A DNA stretch of 64,000 nucleotides, taken from Thermus thermophilus. GTDB taxonomy: Bacteria > Deinococcota > Deinococci > Deinococcales > Thermaceae. Location of the stretch: NCBI RefSeq assembly GCF_019974155.1, contig NZ_AP025158.1:682001-746000 (forward strand), in the 5' to 3' direction. The translations under genes were made by a program, and so were the position numbers. The notes below the pieces were generated by a model. It worked only from the letters and a program-made list of their open reading frames with translations, was not told where the DNA came from and made no database searches. Below, piece after piece: positions 8,877 to 16,614 of the stretch (position 1 is the stretch's first letter; the number at the start of each line of letters is the position of its first letter).

Positions 8877-9350
8877 TTACTGCATCGCCGTCTTCACGGC
8901 TCCGGTCATGGAGAGGACCAGCCGTACGGTCTTGGTGCCGTCCGTGATCCGCACCTCCGGGGCCACCACGCCCCCGCCTACGCTGGGGAAACCTGGGCTG
9001 CTACTGAGGAGGGTACGGGGGTTGAACTCTAGCCAGGCTCCCCCTCCAACGTTGGCGAAGCGAACGCCTGTGGGAAAACTTCGCGTGAGCACCGTAGAGT
9101 AGGAGCCGGGACCCGCCCCCCTCTCCATCACGTAGCTTGCAGCGTCTAAGACGCGGATACGGCAGTTGTCCCCCCAGGAGAGGGCGTTGGTGCGGCAGGT
9201 TTGCACGTCCTGAGAGAAGGTGTTAGCGGCGTCTTCCAAGGTAAGCTGCCGCCGCAGGCCCAAAAGGTTGGCCCCCACAAGACCAAATAGAACCGCAAGG
9301 AAGCCGATGACGACCAGCAGCTCTATGACGGTAAGACCCCTTTTCTCCAA
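8877..9350 (-). CDS. GspH/FimT-like minor pilin (PilA1 position)
   Basis: This 157-residue pseudopilin reads MEKRG then LTVIELLVVIGFLAVLFG, a normal pilin helix with glutamate at position 5. The remaining domain is compact and holds two cysteines (TCRTNALSWGDNCR), as in GspH/FimT minor pilins. TTG at 9350 is preferred because an AAGGGGG Shine-Dalgarno lies about 9 nt upstream and it leaves a standard short leader. GTG at 9359 is the alternative but abuts that sequence. It is the first gene of the four-gene pilin operon; the 72 bp before plsY (9360-9431) must hold both divergent promoters. Confidence 0.78.
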   Translation of the reverse strand: MEKRGLTVIELLVVIGFLAVLFGLVGANLLGLRRQLTLEDAANTFSQDVQTCRTNALSWGDNCRIRVLDAASYVMERGAGPGSYSTVLTRSFPTGVRFANVGGGAWLEFNPRTLLSSSPGFPSVGGGVVAPEVRITDGTKTVRLVLSMTGAVKTAMQ

Positions 9351-9431
9351 CGTCTGCACCCCCTTAGGTCTAAGGGTAACCTAGGACCGCCCCCGGGACA
9401 TCCCCCAAATGGGGGGGTAGAATGGCCTGGC

Positions 9432-10031
9432 ATGTGGGCGGTGCTCCTGGTCCTTTTCCTCGCCTACCTCTTCGGTTCCGTTCCCGCCGGGGTGCTGGTG
9501 GCCCGCACCTACGGGGTGGACCTCCGCAAAGTGGGCTCGGGGAACATCGGGGCCACCAACGTCCTGCGCGCCCTCGGGTGGGGGCCGGCTTTGGTGGTGG
9601 CCTTCTTTGACGTCTTCAAGGGCGGGATCGCCGTCCTGGTGGCCCGGGCCTTTGGCCTTTCCGACTGGATGCTGGGCGGGGTGGCCTTGATGGCCGTTCT
9701 CGGGCACAACTACTCGGTCTTCCTCCGCTTCCGCGGGGGGAAGGGGGTGGCCACGAGCTTCGGCACCCTCCTCTTCCTGGACCCCGTCTTGGCCCTTTGG
9801 ACCTTCCCCATCGGGGTGAGCGTGATGCTCCTCACCCGCTACGTCTCCGCGGGGAGCATGACCGGGGGGGTGGCGGCCTTCGTCCTCTCCCTGGCCTTGG
9901 GCAGGCCCCTTTGGGAGGTGGCCACGGTCTTCCTCATGGCCCTCCTCATCTTCTGGACCCACCGGGAAAACCTCAAGCGCCTCCAGGAGGGAACGGAGAG
10001 GCGTTTGGGGGAGCGGGTGGAGGTGCGCTAG
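9432..10031 (+). CDS. plsY: glycerol-3-phosphate acyltransferase PlsY
   Basis: This 199-residue inner-membrane protein has about five to seven hydrophobic spans and the PlsY motifs [11 protein letters not shown] near the N-terminus, [15 protein letters not shown] near residue 40, and [21 protein letters not shown] in the middle. It transfers acyl groups from acyl-phosphate to glycerol-3-phosphate in the first step of phospholipid synthesis. TAGAAT lies 8 nt before the ATG, directly after a CCCCC-AAAT-GGGGG palindrome. It is divergent from the pilin operon and close to the MNT gene. Confidence 0.93.
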   Translation: MWAVLLVLFLAYLFGSVPAGVLVARTYGVDLRKVGSGNIGATNVLRALGWGPALVVAFFDVFKGGIAVLVARAFGLSDWMLGGVALMAVLGHNYSVFLRFRGGKGVATSFGTLLFLDPVLALWTFPIGVSVMLLTRYVSAGSMTGGVAAFVLSLALGRPLWEVATVFLMALLIFWTHRENLKRLQEGTERRLGERVEVR

Positions 10032-10034
10032 ACT
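10029..10034 (+). promoter_or_regulatory. -10 box of a leaderless gene (MNT)
   Basis: TAGACT lies exactly 6 nt before the GTG of the nucleotidyltransferase gene and overlaps the plsY stop codon TAG. Spacing matches the leaderless pattern seen at several other genes in the window. No clear -35 box was found inside plsY. Confidence 0.45.
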
Positions 10035-10040
10035 GGAAGC

Positions 10041-10331
10041 GTGCGGAAGGAGGAGGTCCTGGCCTTGCTCCGGTCCCGTTGGCCCGAGCTATGCGCCCTG
10101 GGGGTAGCGGAGCTCTACCTCTTTGGCTCCTTGGCCCGGGGCGAGGCCCGGCCCGGGAGCGACGTGGACCTTCTGGTGGTTTTTGCTTCTCCCCCCGGTT
10201 TTGAGGGCTACTGGCGGGTAAAGGAGTTTTTGGAGTCCGTTCTGGGAAACCCCGTGGACCTGGTGATGAAGGGGGCTTTGAAGCCATGGGCGGCTCCTCA
10301 AGTGTTGAGGGAGGCCGTTCGTGTCGCGTAG
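10041..10331 (+). CDS. MNT-type nucleotidyltransferase (HEPN-MNT antitoxin)
   Basis: This 96-residue minimal nucleotidyltransferase has the core LFGSLARGEARPGSDVDLLV, i.e. GS (residues 29-30), RG and the catalytic D41-x-D43. Such MNT proteins usually act as antitoxins that AMPylate an adjacent HEPN RNase toxin. Here the HEPN gene starts at GTG 10321, inside the 3' end of this gene, but stops after 28 codons. The MNT gene itself looks intact. It has its own TAGACT box 6 nt upstream. Whether it now serves another HEPN protein elsewhere is unknown. Confidence 0.85.
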   Translation: MRKEEVLALLRSRWPELCALGVAELYLFGSLARGEARPGSDVDLLVVFASPPGFEGYWRVKEFLESVLGNPVDLVMKGALKPWAAPQVLREAVRVA

Positions 10332-10407
10332 TTATCGCCTTTTCCTGCGGGACATGTGGGAAGCCTCCGAGAAAATCTTACGGATCCTGGAGGAAGAGGA
10401 TGCTTGA
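10321..10407 (+). pseudogene. truncated HEPN toxin remnant (28 codons)
   Basis: An ORF starting at GTG 10321 overlaps the MNT stop in the usual coupled way. It encodes SRSYRLFLRDMWEASEKILR followed by ILEEEDA and then TGA. The first 20 residues fit the start of HepT/DUF86 HEPN proteins, which typically begin with R-x-Y-x-x-x-L-x-D-I-x-E-A-x-x-x-I. A full HEPN domain is about 110 residues and needs a C-terminal R-x4-6-H motif, which is missing. The bshB1 ATG at 10400 lies inside its last codons, so the bshB1 gene probably replaced the HEPN C-terminal part through a deletion. Confidence 0.6.
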
Positions 10408-11083
10408 CCTCCTGGTCATCGCCCCCCACCCCGACGACGGGGAGCTGGGCTGCGGGGGGACCCTGGCCCGGGCCAAGGCGGAGGGGCTTGCCACGGGGAT
10501 TCTGGACCTCACCCGGGGGGAGATGGGCTCCAAGGGCACCCCGGAGGAGCGGGAAAAGGAGGTGGCCGAGGCAAGCCGGATCCTGGGCCTGGACTTTAGG
10601 GGAAACCTGGGGCTTCCCGACGGGGGGCTCGCCGACGTCTTGGAGCAGCGGCTAAGGCTCGCCCAGGCCCTGAGGCGGCTTCGGCCCAGGGTGGTCCTCG
10701 CCCCCCTCGAGGCCGACCGCCACCCCGACCACACCGCGGCAAGCCGTTTGGCGGTGGCCGCGGTCCACCTGGCGGGGCTTAAGAAGGCCCCCCTGGAGGG
10801 GGAGCCTTTCCGGGTGGAGAGGCTTTTCTTCTACCCGGGGAACCACCCCTTCACCCCGAGCTTTCTGGTGAAGATCTCCGCCTTCATAGACCAGTGGGAG
10901 GCCGCGGTCCTGGCCTACCGGAGCCAGTTCACGGGGGAGGCGGCGAGCGAAACGGTGGGGCCCAAGGGGGTGGAGGCCCGCAAGGCCATGCGCCGCTACT
11001 TCGGCAACTACCTGGGGGTGGACTACGCCGAGCCTTTCGTAAGCCCTCTTCCCGTGCTTTACGTGCCCTGGTCCCGGGCCTAG
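10400..11083 (+). CDS. bshB1: PIG-L/LmbE deacetylase, bacillithiol biosynthesis BshB1
   Basis: This 227-residue zinc hydrolase starts LDLLVIAPHPDDGELGCGG, carrying the AHPDD zinc motif (residues 10-13), and has a second motif, ADRHPDHTAA, near residue 110. The length, the TRGEMGSKGTPEER segment and the GNHPF and QWxAAVLAYRSQF regions fit BshB1, which removes the acetyl group from GlcNAc-malate to make GlcN-malate, the second step of bacillithiol synthesis. ATG 10400 overlaps the truncated HEPN ORF. Other PIG-L deacetylases share the zinc motifs, so the pathway assignment is likely but rests on overall resemblance. Confidence 0.82.
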   Translation: MLDLLVIAPHPDDGELGCGGTLARAKAEGLATGILDLTRGEMGSKGTPEEREKEVAEASRILGLDFRGNLGLPDGGLADVLEQRLRLAQALRRLRPRVVLAPLEADRHPDHTAASRLAVAAVHLAGLKKAPLEGEPFRVERLFFYPGNHPFTPSFLVKISAFIDQWEAAVLAYRSQFTGEAASETVGPKGVEARKAMRRYFGNYLGVDYAEPFVSPLPVLYVPWSRA

Positions 11084-11087
11084 GCCC

Positions 11088-11117
11088 TTGCATAAGTTTG
11101 CGGGCACGGGGTATGCT
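11088..11117 (+). promoter_or_regulatory. argF promoter
   Basis: TTGCAT (11088-11093) and TATGCT (11112-11117) are separated by 18 bp. The -10 box ends 9 nt before the argF ATG, so the mRNA would have almost no leader. Confidence 0.6.
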
Positions 11118-11126
11118 TAAGGCCTC

Positions 11127-12032
11127 ATGGGGGGAGAGGCCCTGACCCTGCCCAAGGACCTTCTGGACTTTTCCGGCTACGGCCCCAAGGCGCTTCAGGC
11201 CCTTCTGGACCTGGCGGAGCGGCTAAAGCGGGAGCGCTACCGGGGGGAGGACCTCAAAGGAAAGGTCCTCGCCCTCCTCTTTGAGAAGCCCTCCTTGCGC
11301 ACCCGGACGACCCTCGAGGTGGCCATGGTCCACCTGGGGGGGCATGCCGTTTACCTGGACCAAAAGCAGGTGGGCATCGGGGAGAGGGAGCCCGTGAGGG
11401 ACGTGGCCAAGAACCTGGAGCGCTTCGTGGAGGGGATCGCCGCCCGGGTCTTTCGCCACGAGACGGTGGAGGCCCTGGCCCGCCACGCCAAGGTCCCCGT
11501 GGTGAACGCCCTCTCCGACCGCGCCCACCCCCTTCAGGCCCTGGCGGACCTCCTCACCCTGAAGGAGGCCTTCGGGGGGCTGGAGGGCCTCGAGGTGGCC
11601 TGGGTGGGGGACGGGAACAACGTCCTGAACTCCCTTCTTGAGGTGGCTCCTTTGGTGGGCCTTCGCGTCCGGGTGGCCACGCCCAAGGGGTATGAGCCGG
11701 ACCCCGCCCTCGTGCGCAAGGCGGGCGCCTTCCTCACCCACGACCCCAGGGAGGCCGCCTTGGGGGCCCACGCCCTCTACACCGACGTCTGGACCAGCAT
11801 GGGGCAGGAGGCGGAAAGGGAGAAGCGCCTTCGGGACTTCCAGGGCTTCCAGGTGAACGGGGAGTTGCTCAAGCTCCTCCACCCGGAGGGCGTCTTCCTC
11901 CACTGCCTTCCCGCCCACTACGGGGAGGAGACCACGGAGGAGGCGGTCCACGGGCCCAAAAGCCGGGTCTTTGAGCAGGCGGAAAACCGCCTCCACACCG
12001 CCAAGGCCGTGCTCCTCACCCTGCTAAAGTAG
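11127..12032 (+). CDS. argF: ornithine carbamoyltransferase
   Basis: This 301-residue transcarbamylase converts ornithine and carbamoyl phosphate to citrulline. The carbamoyl-phosphate loop SLRTR is at residues 56-60, HPLQ at 134-137, and HCLP, with the ornithine-side cysteine, at about 259-262. The VWTSMGQE motif near residue 227 is typical of ornithine rather than aspartate transcarbamylases. A recognisable promoter lies 9 nt upstream. A Uma2-like gene separates it from argC and argJ, with which it forms a partial arginine cluster (argF-uma2-argC-argJ). Confidence 0.95.
   Translation: MGGEALTLPKDLLDFSGYGPKALQALLDLAERLKRERYRGEDLKGKVLALLFEKPSLRTRTTLEVAMVHLGGHAVYLDQKQVGIGEREPVRDVAKNLERFVEGIAARVFRHETVEALARHAKVPVVNALSDRAHPLQALADLLTLKEAFGGLEGLEVAWVGDGNNVLNSLLEVAPLVGLRVRVATPKGYEPDPALVRKAGAFLTHDPREAALGAHALYTDVWTSMGQEAEREKRLRDFQGFQVNGELLKLLHPEGVFLHCLPAHYGEETTEEAVHGPKSRVFEQAENRLHTAKAVLLTLLK
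12025..12030 (+). promoter_or_regulatory. -10 box of a leaderless gene (Uma2)
   Basis: TAAAGT lies 6 nt before the ATG at 12037 and overlaps the last codons of argF. The spacing matches other leaderless starts in the window. Confidence 0.4.
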
Positions 12033-12036
12033 GGGT

Positions 12037-12558
12037 ATGGTCCGGCCCTACCGCTTTAGCCTGGAGGAGTTCCTGAGGCTTCCCCTCCCCGAGCGGGGGG
12101 TGGAGCTTCTAGAGGGAGAGGTCTACCAGATGGCGCCCATAGGCTCGAGGCACGCCCACATCTTAGACCTTTGGGTCCAGGTTTTCGTGAAGGCCTTTCA
12201 CGGAAAGGCGGGGGTGAGGGTCCAGGGTCCCTTTGTGCTTCCTCCCGACACTTATCTGGAACCCGATCTGCTCCTTTACCGCCTTGGGGACTTCCGCCAC
12301 CGCTACCCGGGGCCTGAGGACGCCCTTTTGGTTCTGGAGGTGGCCGAAAGCAGTTTGGACTACGACCTCACCAAAAAGGTCCCCCTCTACGCCAAGGCCG
12401 GGGTGCCGGAGGTCTGGGTGCAGGACCTCCTGGGGGAAAGGCTCCTCCTCTTCCGCACCCCGGAGGAAGACCACTACCGGGAGCAGATCTGGGTGAAGCC
12501 CGGGGAAAGGGTCTCTCCCTTGGCCTTTCCTGAAGCCTTCCTGGAGGCGCCGTGGTAA
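12037..12558 (+). CDS. Uma2 family (DUF820) endonuclease-like protein
   Basis: This 173-residue protein is a paralogue of the gene at 2529-3053. It shares the layout ELLEGEVYQMAPIG, EPDLLLYRLGDFRHRYPGPEDALLVLEVAESSLDYD, and LYAKAGVPEVWVQDL. The D, E and K positions of the PD-(D/E)XK nuclease core are all present. It sits inside an arginine gene run and its 3' end overlaps argC by 7 bp (stop and start interleaved), so it is likely co-transcribed with argC. Function is unknown; placement beside arginine genes probably reflects insertion rather than a metabolic role. Confidence 0.8.
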   Translation: MVRPYRFSLEEFLRLPLPERGVELLEGEVYQMAPIGSRHAHILDLWVQVFVKAFHGKAGVRVQGPFVLPPDTYLEPDLLLYRLGDFRHRYPGPEDALLVLEVAESSLDYDLTKKVPLYAKAGVPEVWVQDLLGERLLLFRTPEEDHYREQIWVKPGERVSPLAFPEAFLEAPW

Positions 12559-13598
12559 GGGTGGGGATCCTGGGGGCCTCGGGGTACGGGGGGGCGGAGC
12601 TTTTGCGGCTCCTCAAGGCCCACCCCGAGGTGGAGCTCGTGGGGTTTTCCAGCCGCAAGTACGAGGGAAGGCCCCTGGAGACCGCCTGGCCCCAGCTTTG
12701 GGACGGGAGGCCCTTCGCCTCCCAAGAAGAGGTCTTAGAGCGGGCGGAGGTGGTCTTCCTCGCCCTTCCCAACGGGCTTGCCATGGAGATCGCCCCCGAG
12801 GCCCTTAGGGCGGGGAAGCGGGTGGTGGACCTCTCCGGGGACTTCCGCCTGCCCCCCGAGGTCTACGAGGCCTGGTACCGCATCCCCCACAAGAGCCCTG
12901 ACCTCTACCGGGAAGCGGTCTACGGCCTCCCCGAGCTCCACCGGGAGGAGCTTAAGGGGGCGAGGCTCGTGGCCAACCCGGGTTGCTACGTGACCGCCAC
13001 CACCTTGGCCCTCGCGCCCTTGGCGGCGGAAGGGGTCCTGAAGGGGGCCTTTGTGGTGGGCCTAAGCGGGGTCTCGGGGGCGGGGCGGGAGGCCGAGGGC
13101 ACCGCCTTCGCCGAGGTGAACGAGAACCTCAAGCCCTACAAGGCGGGGGGCACCCACCGGCACATCCCCGAGATGGAGCGGAACCTAGGGCGGGTCTTGG
13201 CCCAGGGGAAGCGGGTGCGCACCCATGGGGAAGTGAAGGCGCTTCGGCTTTCCTTCACCCCCCACCTGGTGCCCATGACCCGGGGGATCCTGGTCACCGC
13301 CGAGGCGGAGGTGGAGGGCGCTTGGAGCCAGGAGAGCCTAGAGGCGCTTTACCGGGACTTCTACGCCGGGGAGCCTTTCGTGCGCGTCCTCAAAGGGCTT
13401 CCCGAGACCAAGGGCACCCTGGGGAGCAACCGGGTGGACGTGAGGCCCCTCTACGAGGAGAGGACGGGGCGGGTCCTGGTCTTCGCCGCCCTGGACAACC
13501 TGGTGAAGGGCATGGCGGGGCAGGCGGTGCAGAACCTCAACCTGATGCTGGGCCTTTCCGAGGAGACGGCGCTTCCCAAGGAGGGGCTATGGCCGTGA
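12552..13598 (+). CDS. argC: N-acetyl-gamma-glutamyl-phosphate reductase
   Basis: This 348-residue NADPH-dependent reductase of arginine synthesis has the Rossmann motif [17 protein letters not shown] at the N-terminus and the catalytic cysteine in NPGCYVTA at residue 145. The C-terminal half has the HRHIPEME motif and the [12 protein letters not shown] strand typical of ArgC. GTG 12552 overlaps the Uma2 stop, and the argC stop lies inside the argJ start region (10-bp overlap), giving tight coupling. In Thermus a LysY paralogue serves lysine synthesis, but linkage to argJ and argF favours ArgC here. Confidence 0.93.
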   Translation: MVRVGILGASGYGGAELLRLLKAHPEVELVGFSSRKYEGRPLETAWPQLWDGRPFASQEEVLERAEVVFLALPNGLAMEIAPEALRAGKRVVDLSGDFRLPPEVYEAWYRIPHKSPDLYREAVYGLPELHREELKGARLVANPGCYVTATTLALAPLAAEGVLKGAFVVGLSGVSGAGREAEGTAFAEVNENLKPYKAGGTHRHIPEMERNLGRVLAQGKRVRTHGEVKALRLSFTPHLVPMTRGILVTAEAEVEGAWSQESLEALYRDFYAGEPFVRVLKGLPETKGTLGSNRVDVRPLYEERTGRVLVFAALDNLVKGMAGQAVQNLNLMLGLSEETALPKEGLWP

Positions 13599-14734
13599 GG
13601 CTTCCTAGGGGGTTTAGGGCGGGGGCCACCCGGGCGGGGATCAAGCCCTCGGGAAGGCCCGACCTCGCCCTTTTGGTCTCCGGCCTGCCCGCGGCCTGGG
13701 CCTACGCCGCCACGCAGAACCGGGCGGCGGCGCCCTCCATCCACCGGGGAAGGGCGCTTTACGCCACGGGGAAGCCCTTGAGGGCCGTGGTGGTGAACGC
13801 CGGGAACGCCAACTGCGCCACCGGGGAACGGGGCTACGAGGACGACCGGCGCATGGCCGAGCTCGCCGCCTTGCGCCTCGGGCTTTCCCCGGAGGAGGTC
13901 CTCACCGCCTCCACCGGGGTGATCGGGGTGCCCTTGCCCGTGGAAAAGATTGAGAAGGGCTTGCCCCAGATCGGCCTCACCCCCTTCGCCGAGGCCTTCG
14001 CCGAGGCCATCCTCACCACGGACACCCGCCCCAAGGTGGCCGAGGCTGAGGTGGCGGGGGCCAGGATCGTGGGCCTCGCCAAGGGAAGCGGCATGATCCA
14101 CCCCAACATGGCCACCATGCTCGCCTTCCTGGTCACGGACGCCCTGGTTCCCCAGGAGACTTTGAGGGCCGGGTGGCGGCGGGTGGTGGAGCGCACCTTC
14201 AACCAGGTCACCGTGGACGGGGACACCTCCACCAACGACCTCGCCCTCCTCATGGCCAACGGGGCCTACGGGGAGGTGCCCCTGGAGGCCTTCTGGGAAG
14301 GGGTGGAGGCCGTGGCCCAGGCGCTTGCCCGCATGATTGCCCGGGACGGGGAGGGGGCCACCAAGCTCATGGTGGTGCGGGTGGTGGGGGCGGCCACGGA
14401 GGAGGAGGCGAGGCGGGCGGCGAGGGCCATTGCGGGGAGCGCCCTCTGGAAGAGTGCCCTCTACGGCAACGACCCCAACTGGGGGAGGATCCTGGCCGCC
14501 CTCGGCAACTCGGGGGCCCGGTTTGACCCCTTGCGGGTGCGCATCCACCTTCAGGGCATCCCCCTATACGCCGGCGGCGTCCTTCCCTTTGACCGGGAAG
14601 CGGCGAGCCAGGCCATGCGGGCTGAGGTGGTGGAGGTCTTGGCGGATCTGGGAGAGGGGGAAGGGGCGGCGGAGGCCTACGGGTGCGACCTGACGGAGGG
14701 GTATGTGCGCATAAACGCCTTGTACACGACTTGA
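13589..14734 (+). CDS. argJ: bifunctional ornithine acetyltransferase / N-acetylglutamate synthase
   Basis: This 381-residue N-terminal-nucleophile protein moves the acetyl group from N-acetylornithine to glutamate. It contains AGNANCATG, the oxyanion-hole region [10 protein letters not shown], and the self-cleavage site [10 protein letters not shown] with nucleophile threonine 176. The C-terminal half carries DGDTSTNDL and [13 protein letters not shown]. The ATG at 13589 overlaps argC by 10 bp. Whether it also makes acetylglutamate from acetyl-CoA (bifunctional) or only recycles acetyl cannot be told from sequence. Confidence 0.94.
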   Translation: MAVRLPRGFRAGATRAGIKPSGRPDLALLVSGLPAAWAYAATQNRAAAPSIHRGRALYATGKPLRAVVVNAGNANCATGERGYEDDRRMAELAALRLGLSPEEVLTASTGVIGVPLPVEKIEKGLPQIGLTPFAEAFAEAILTTDTRPKVAEAEVAGARIVGLAKGSGMIHPNMATMLAFLVTDALVPQETLRAGWRRVVERTFNQVTVDGDTSTNDLALLMANGAYGEVPLEAFWEGVEAVAQALARMIARDGEGATKLMVVRVVGAATEEEARRAARAIAGSALWKSALYGNDPNWGRILAALGNSGARFDPLRVRIHLQGIPLYAGGVLPFDREAASQAMRAEVVEVLADLGEGEGAAEAYGCDLTEGYVRINALYTT

Positions 14735-14759
14735 CTTTTTCTTGGGAAGAACGTAGCAT
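14731..14759 (+). promoter_or_regulatory. strong promoter of the barrel-protein gene
   Basis: TTGACT (14731-14736) and TAGCAT (14754-14759) are separated by 17 bp. The transcript would have a leader of about 33 nt ending in GGAGGTGAAGG before ATG 14800. The box overlaps the argJ stop codon. It is among the best -35/-10 pairs in the window. Confidence 0.75.
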
Positions 14760-14799
14760 ATCTTCACGAGGGTGGAAACCCTCTATATGGAGGTGAAGG

Positions 14800-15486
14800 A
14801 TGAAGAAAGCGGTGGTTGTAGCTTTTGCGGCTCTCCTGACGGCGGCCATGGCGCAGAAGTTTTCCGTGGAGGCTGGTGCTGGCCTCTACGGAAACCTAGG
14901 CGGGCAACTGGCTGTGGTGGCGGAGGACTTTACCCCTGGGCTTCCCTTGGGGGTGCGGCTGGGCGTGGGCTTCGCCCAGAGCGATGCGTTGGATGATGGT
15001 GAAGCGTATTCTCCTGTTACGGGGAGCCAAAAGTGGGGTGACTACAAGAAGAATTACAACCTCTCCGAGTGGGGCCAAAACATCACCCTTTCCTTGGATG
15101 TTCTCTACAAGGTAGCGGGCTTGGGTCTGCCGGTGGAGGTGGCGCCTTACGCCGGGATCCGCTACAACCTCTTCTCGGGTGGCTATACGGATCCGCAAAG
15201 TAAGATTCCGGGCATCAGGAGCCAATCTTATTCCACCAACCAGTTTGGCTTCGGCGCCGGTGTGCGCCTCGCTTATCCCCTCATGCCCAACCTGAGCCTG
15301 GTGGGGGACCTGGGGGCGGACTACTACCTGAACGCTTGCTTCAAGGATGTCGTTGAGGATGACTCCGGGAATAAGAATGAGGGCACTGTGTGCCCCGGGG
15401 ACAACAACTACGATAGCCTCAACGAATGGGTTACCCAGCCCGAGTGGGTCTTCAAGCTCCGCGTGGGCGCCGCTTATCGCTTCTAA
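14800..15486 (+). CDS. predicted outer-membrane beta-barrel protein
   Basis: This 228-residue exported protein starts MKKAVVVAFAALLTAAMAQ, a clear signal peptide with cleavage after AMA. The mature part alternates polar and hydrophobic residues in short strands with glycine and aromatic girdles, and ends in KLRVGAAYRF, a terminal aromatic strand as in outer-membrane barrels of about eight strands. Codon use is less GC-rich than in neighbours (for example the central segment with GAATTACAAC), which can reflect transfer or exposed variable loops. A strong promoter and good ribosome site suggest abundant expression. The specific function is not recognisable. Confidence 0.72.
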   Translation: MKKAVVVAFAALLTAAMAQKFSVEAGAGLYGNLGGQLAVVAEDFTPGLPLGVRLGVGFAQSDALDDGEAYSPVTGSQKWGDYKKNYNLSEWGQNITLSLDVLYKVAGLGLPVEVAPYAGIRYNLFSGGYTDPQSKIPGIRSQSYSTNQFGFGAGVRLAYPLMPNLSLVGDLGADYYLNACFKDVVEDDSGNKNEGTVCPGDNNYDSLNEWVTQPEWVFKLRVGAAYRF

Positions 15487-15498
15487 GCCTAGGGTAGC

Positions 15499-16083
15499 AT
15501 GAAGGGGATGCGTAGGCATCCCCTTCTTCTTTTGCTTTTCCTTTCCGGTTGCGCTCGGCCCGATGGGGCCCCGCCGGAGCTCGGCCTGGTGGAGCCCTTA
15601 GGTGGAGCGGTGGCCCCCGGCAAGGCCCTGGTGGTGGAGGGCTACGCCTTTGACCCCTCCGGGGTGGTCTCCGTCCGGGTCAACGGGCGGGAGGTCCTCG
15701 AGGCCCCCTCCCGGGGCAAGCCCCTGGTGGCCTTCCGCTTCCGCCTGGAAGCCCCCTTCTCGGGCACGGCGGAGATCGTCCTCGAGGCCGAGGACGGGGT
15801 GGGCAACCGGGCGACGCGGCGGGTCGCCTTCACCCTGGACAACGATCCCCCGAGGATCCAACTGGAGCGCACCGAGCGTCTGGAAGGGGGGCTCGTCCGG
15901 GTCTACGGGCGGGTGGAGGACAACGTGGGGGTAGAGCGGGTGGTGCTTTTGGAGAAGGGGCGCTACCTGCCCCTTTCCTTGCCCAAGGGCACCTCGGTCC
16001 CCTTCGCCGTGGAGGCCTCGCCGGGAAGTGTCCTCATCGCCGTGGACGCTGCGGAAAACCGCGCCAGCCGGAGGCTCCCCTGA
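15499..16083 (+). CDS. lipoprotein with Ig-like domains
   Basis: This 194-residue protein has a lipoprotein signal peptide: a basic MKGMRRHP, a leucine run, and the lipobox LSGC with the lipidated cysteine at residue 18. Two Ig-like (bacterial Big/cadherin-type) sandwich segments follow, each with a V-x-G-x-A/V-x-D pattern and phrases such as DPSGVVSVRVNG and DNVGVERVVL. Such domains mediate surface adhesion or structural contacts. It lies 12 bp after the barrel gene and is probably co-transcribed. Its TGA stop is the first triplet of a dispersed palindromic repeat. The exact role is unknown. Confidence 0.7.
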   Translation: MKGMRRHPLLLLLFLSGCARPDGAPPELGLVEPLGGAVAPGKALVVEGYAFDPSGVVSVRVNGREVLEAPSRGKPLVAFRFRLEAPFSGTAEIVLEAEDGVGNRATRRVAFTLDNDPPRIQLERTERLEGGLVRVYGRVEDNVGVERVVLLEKGRYLPLSLPKGTSVPFAVEASPGSVLIAVDAAENRASRRLP

Positions 16084-16174
16084 GTGCCCCACCGCGGCGG
16101 GGGCCCCAAAAGGGAGCTTCCCAAGCCTCCTTTCGGGCAACCCGTGTTGCGAAATCAACAGTGCAGCCACTTAG
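16081..16174 (+). repeat. dispersed palindromic repeat, copy R1
   Basis: This copy runs from TGAGTGCCCC to CCACTTAG. Compared with R2 (17807-17910) it lacks about 12 bp of the left hairpin (the TTTCGCCGCGGT arm) but keeps the middle GGGGCCCCAAAAGG and the right part GCGAAATCAA-GTGCAGCCACTTAG. Its first triplet TGA is the stop codon of the lipoprotein gene. An IS5-type element is inserted at its right end, in CTTAG. Confidence 0.75.
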
Positions 16175-16206
16175 AGGCTGTCGTAAAAGAGTGGTATCCT
16201 TGAGGG

Positions 16207-16614
16207 GTGAGCTCTAGACGATCTTACCCCAGCGACCTCAGCGATGCGGAGTGGGCCCTCCTGGAGCCCCTCATCCCCGCCCCCAAGCCCGGCGGCCGCC
16301 CCGCCAAGGTGCCGAGGAGAGAAATCGTTAACGCCATCCTTTACGTCCTGGAGAACGGCATCAAGTGGCGGGCCATGCCCCATGATCTGCCCCACTGGTC
16401 CACCGTCTACCACTACTTCCGCAAGTGGCAGAAGGAAGGCATTTGGGAGAAGGCCGTCCAAGCCCTGGCCCGCCAGGACCGGGAACGAGAAGGGAGGCAA
16501 GCTTCGCCCAGCGCTCTGGTGATGGATAGCCAGTCCGTGAAGACCACGGAAAAAGGGGGCCCCGAGGGAACGACGGGGCCAAAAAGGTCAAGGGGAGAAA
16601 GCGCCAGATCCTGA
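16207..16614 (+). CDS. IS5-type transposase, N-terminal ORF (OrfA)
   Basis: This 135-residue ORF starts with the DUF4096-like region SYPSDLSDAEWALLEPLIP and IVNAILYVLENGIKWRAMP, the DNA-binding part of IS5/IS427-type transposases, and includes the first DDE aspartate in VMDSQSVKTT. It ends out of frame with the rest. The frame changes near CCAAAAAGG (16579-16587): slipping AAA back by 1 nt at 16582 would continue as KKVKGRKRQI, the expected sequence. This may be programmed -1 frameshifting or a simple indel. The three intact ends and near-complete domain suggest the element could be active. Confidence 0.8.
   Translation: MSSRRSYPSDLSDAEWALLEPLIPAPKPGGRPAKVPRREIVNAILYVLENGIKWRAMPHDLPHWSTVYHYFRKWQKEGIWEKAVQALARQDREREGRQASPSALVMDSQSVKTTEKGGPEGTTGPKRSRGESARS

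Noticed and set aside
2529-12558. The two Uma2-like genes as parts of a defence system
   Set aside because: They are 9 kb apart with no shared neighbours and no associated defence genes. Uma2 genes are simply common in this lineage.
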